A stretch of DNA of 64,000 nucleotides from NCBI RefSeq assembly GCF_015594925.2, contig NZ_CP087590.1:1054001-1118000 (forward strand), read 5' to 3'. Under the pieces are notes generated by a model. That model was not told the origin of the DNA. It saw nothing but the letters and a program-made list of their open reading frames with translations, and ran no database searches. This document shows, piece by piece, positions 63,645 to 64,000 of the stretch. Made by a program: the position numbers and the translations under genes. Positions within the stretch are counted from its first letter, which is position 1, and the number at the start of each line of letters is the position of its first letter. The DNA comes from Vibrio sp. VB16. Lineage in GTDB: Bacteria > Pseudomonadota > Gammaproteobacteria > Enterobacterales > Vibrionaceae.

Positions 63645-64000
63645 ATGTCCAATCGAGGTGTTGTAAGTGGTATACATTCAGACTTAGATCTTATTAAGTA
63701 TGGTAAGTACCAAAATGGGCGCAGTGCATTGGTTACTCAGGGAGGAGGTCAATGTGGTATTTTTACGTCTGGCGTTTTAGATGCCTTTCTCCTTTCCAAT
63801 TTTGATCCCTTCGATGTCTTCTATGGCACATCTGCAGGTGCGTTAAATATTAGCGCGTATTTGTGCCGACAACCCGGTATAGGTAAAGCCTTTACGTTAG
63901 ATTTGACGACAGATGATAAGTTTTTCCATCTGTTCAGTTATATGCGACGTAAACAAAGTATGGATCTTGATTGGGCACTGAATAAATTTCGCGATTATCC
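63645..64000 (+). CDS. Patatin-like phospholipase (partial, runs off the right edge)
   Basis: The frame is open from the ATG at 63645 to the window end (118 codons). The N-terminal patatin elements are present: the oxyanion glycine loop VTQGGGQCGIFTSGVLDAFL and the nucleophile elbow FYGTSAGALN (G-x-S-x-G). The catalytic Asp lies beyond the window. Such enzymes are acyl hydrolases of membrane lipids. It follows the 29-residue membrane protein closely. Confidence 0.88.
   Translation, partial: MSNRGVVSGIHSDLDLIKYGKYQNGRSALVTQGGGQCGIFTSGVLDAFLLSNFDPFDVFYGTSAGALNISAYLCRQPGIGKAFTLDLTTDDKFFHLFSYMRRKQSMDLDWALNKFRDY

Overview
The window looks like a chromosome segment of a marine gamma-proteobacterium of the Vibrionaceae, most likely a Vibrio. 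Base composition is AT-leaning. The rne-rluC-maf-yceD-rpmF-plsX-fabHDG-acpP-fabF-pabC-mltG-tmk-holB-tatD-ptsG block has the gamma-proteobacterial order. The tonB-exbB-exbD-hutBCD / hutWXZ cluster is the arrangement known from Vibrio, and DUF5062 and MetS/MetP also fit. No rRNA, tRNA, CRISPR array, transposase, integrase or phage gene was seen, so nothing marks a large recent mobile insertion.

Layout. 1-4 kb: a truncated XRE-cupin regulator divergent from a LysE exporter, two GNAT acetyltransferases, a DUF302 protein and an unrecognised membrane-anchored protein. 4.2-10.4 kb: nagB, then a response regulator, a sensor kinase, a lone periplasmic sugar-binding protein and a PTS EIICB permease. 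10.7-15.6 kb: a chemoreceptor followed by a membrane GGDEF/EAL protein. 15.8-21.8 kb: small accessory genes, including an Old Yellow Enzyme/LysR divergent pair, an AraC/EamA divergent pair, a 57-residue glycine-rich membrane protein, a GNAT remnant and a Dabb protein. 21.9-31.3 kb: metG, apbC, udk, asmA, cobO, a low-Mr tyrosine phosphatase and a SulP transporter. 31.5-42.8 kb: a haem-acquisition island (TonB1 energiser, haem ABC importer, HutWXZ, a TonB-dependent receptor) and an adjacent ABC exporter. 42.9-58.8 kb: RNase E and the fatty-acid and housekeeping block. 59.2-64 kb: ptsG, a small putative outer-membrane protein, the MetPS amino-acid importer, a 29-residue membrane protein and the start of a patatin-like lipase.

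The most interesting unit is the locus at 5.2-10.4 kb. A two-component system is encoded with a sugar-binding protein that has no ABC permease or ATPase beside it, followed directly by a PTS permease. The same inverted repeat, TTTGTAA-N8-TTACAAA, lies ahead of the regulator operon (5211-5232) and ahead of the PTS gene (8736-8757). The PTS leader also carries a perfect 14-bp hairpin. I infer that the binding protein is a periplasmic co-sensor for the kinase and that the regulator controls PTS uptake. This is untested.

Other regulatory DNA is clear by eye: GTTCANTATA repeats ahead of the LysE gene, perfect inverted repeats in the OYE/LysR and tonB/hutW divergent regions, a direct repeat in the AraC/EamA region, GGTCAAA motifs with a FadR-like core before acpP, and paired inverted repeats before metP. 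Terminators bound most transcription units. All identifications rest on reading motifs and gene order; no database search was run.
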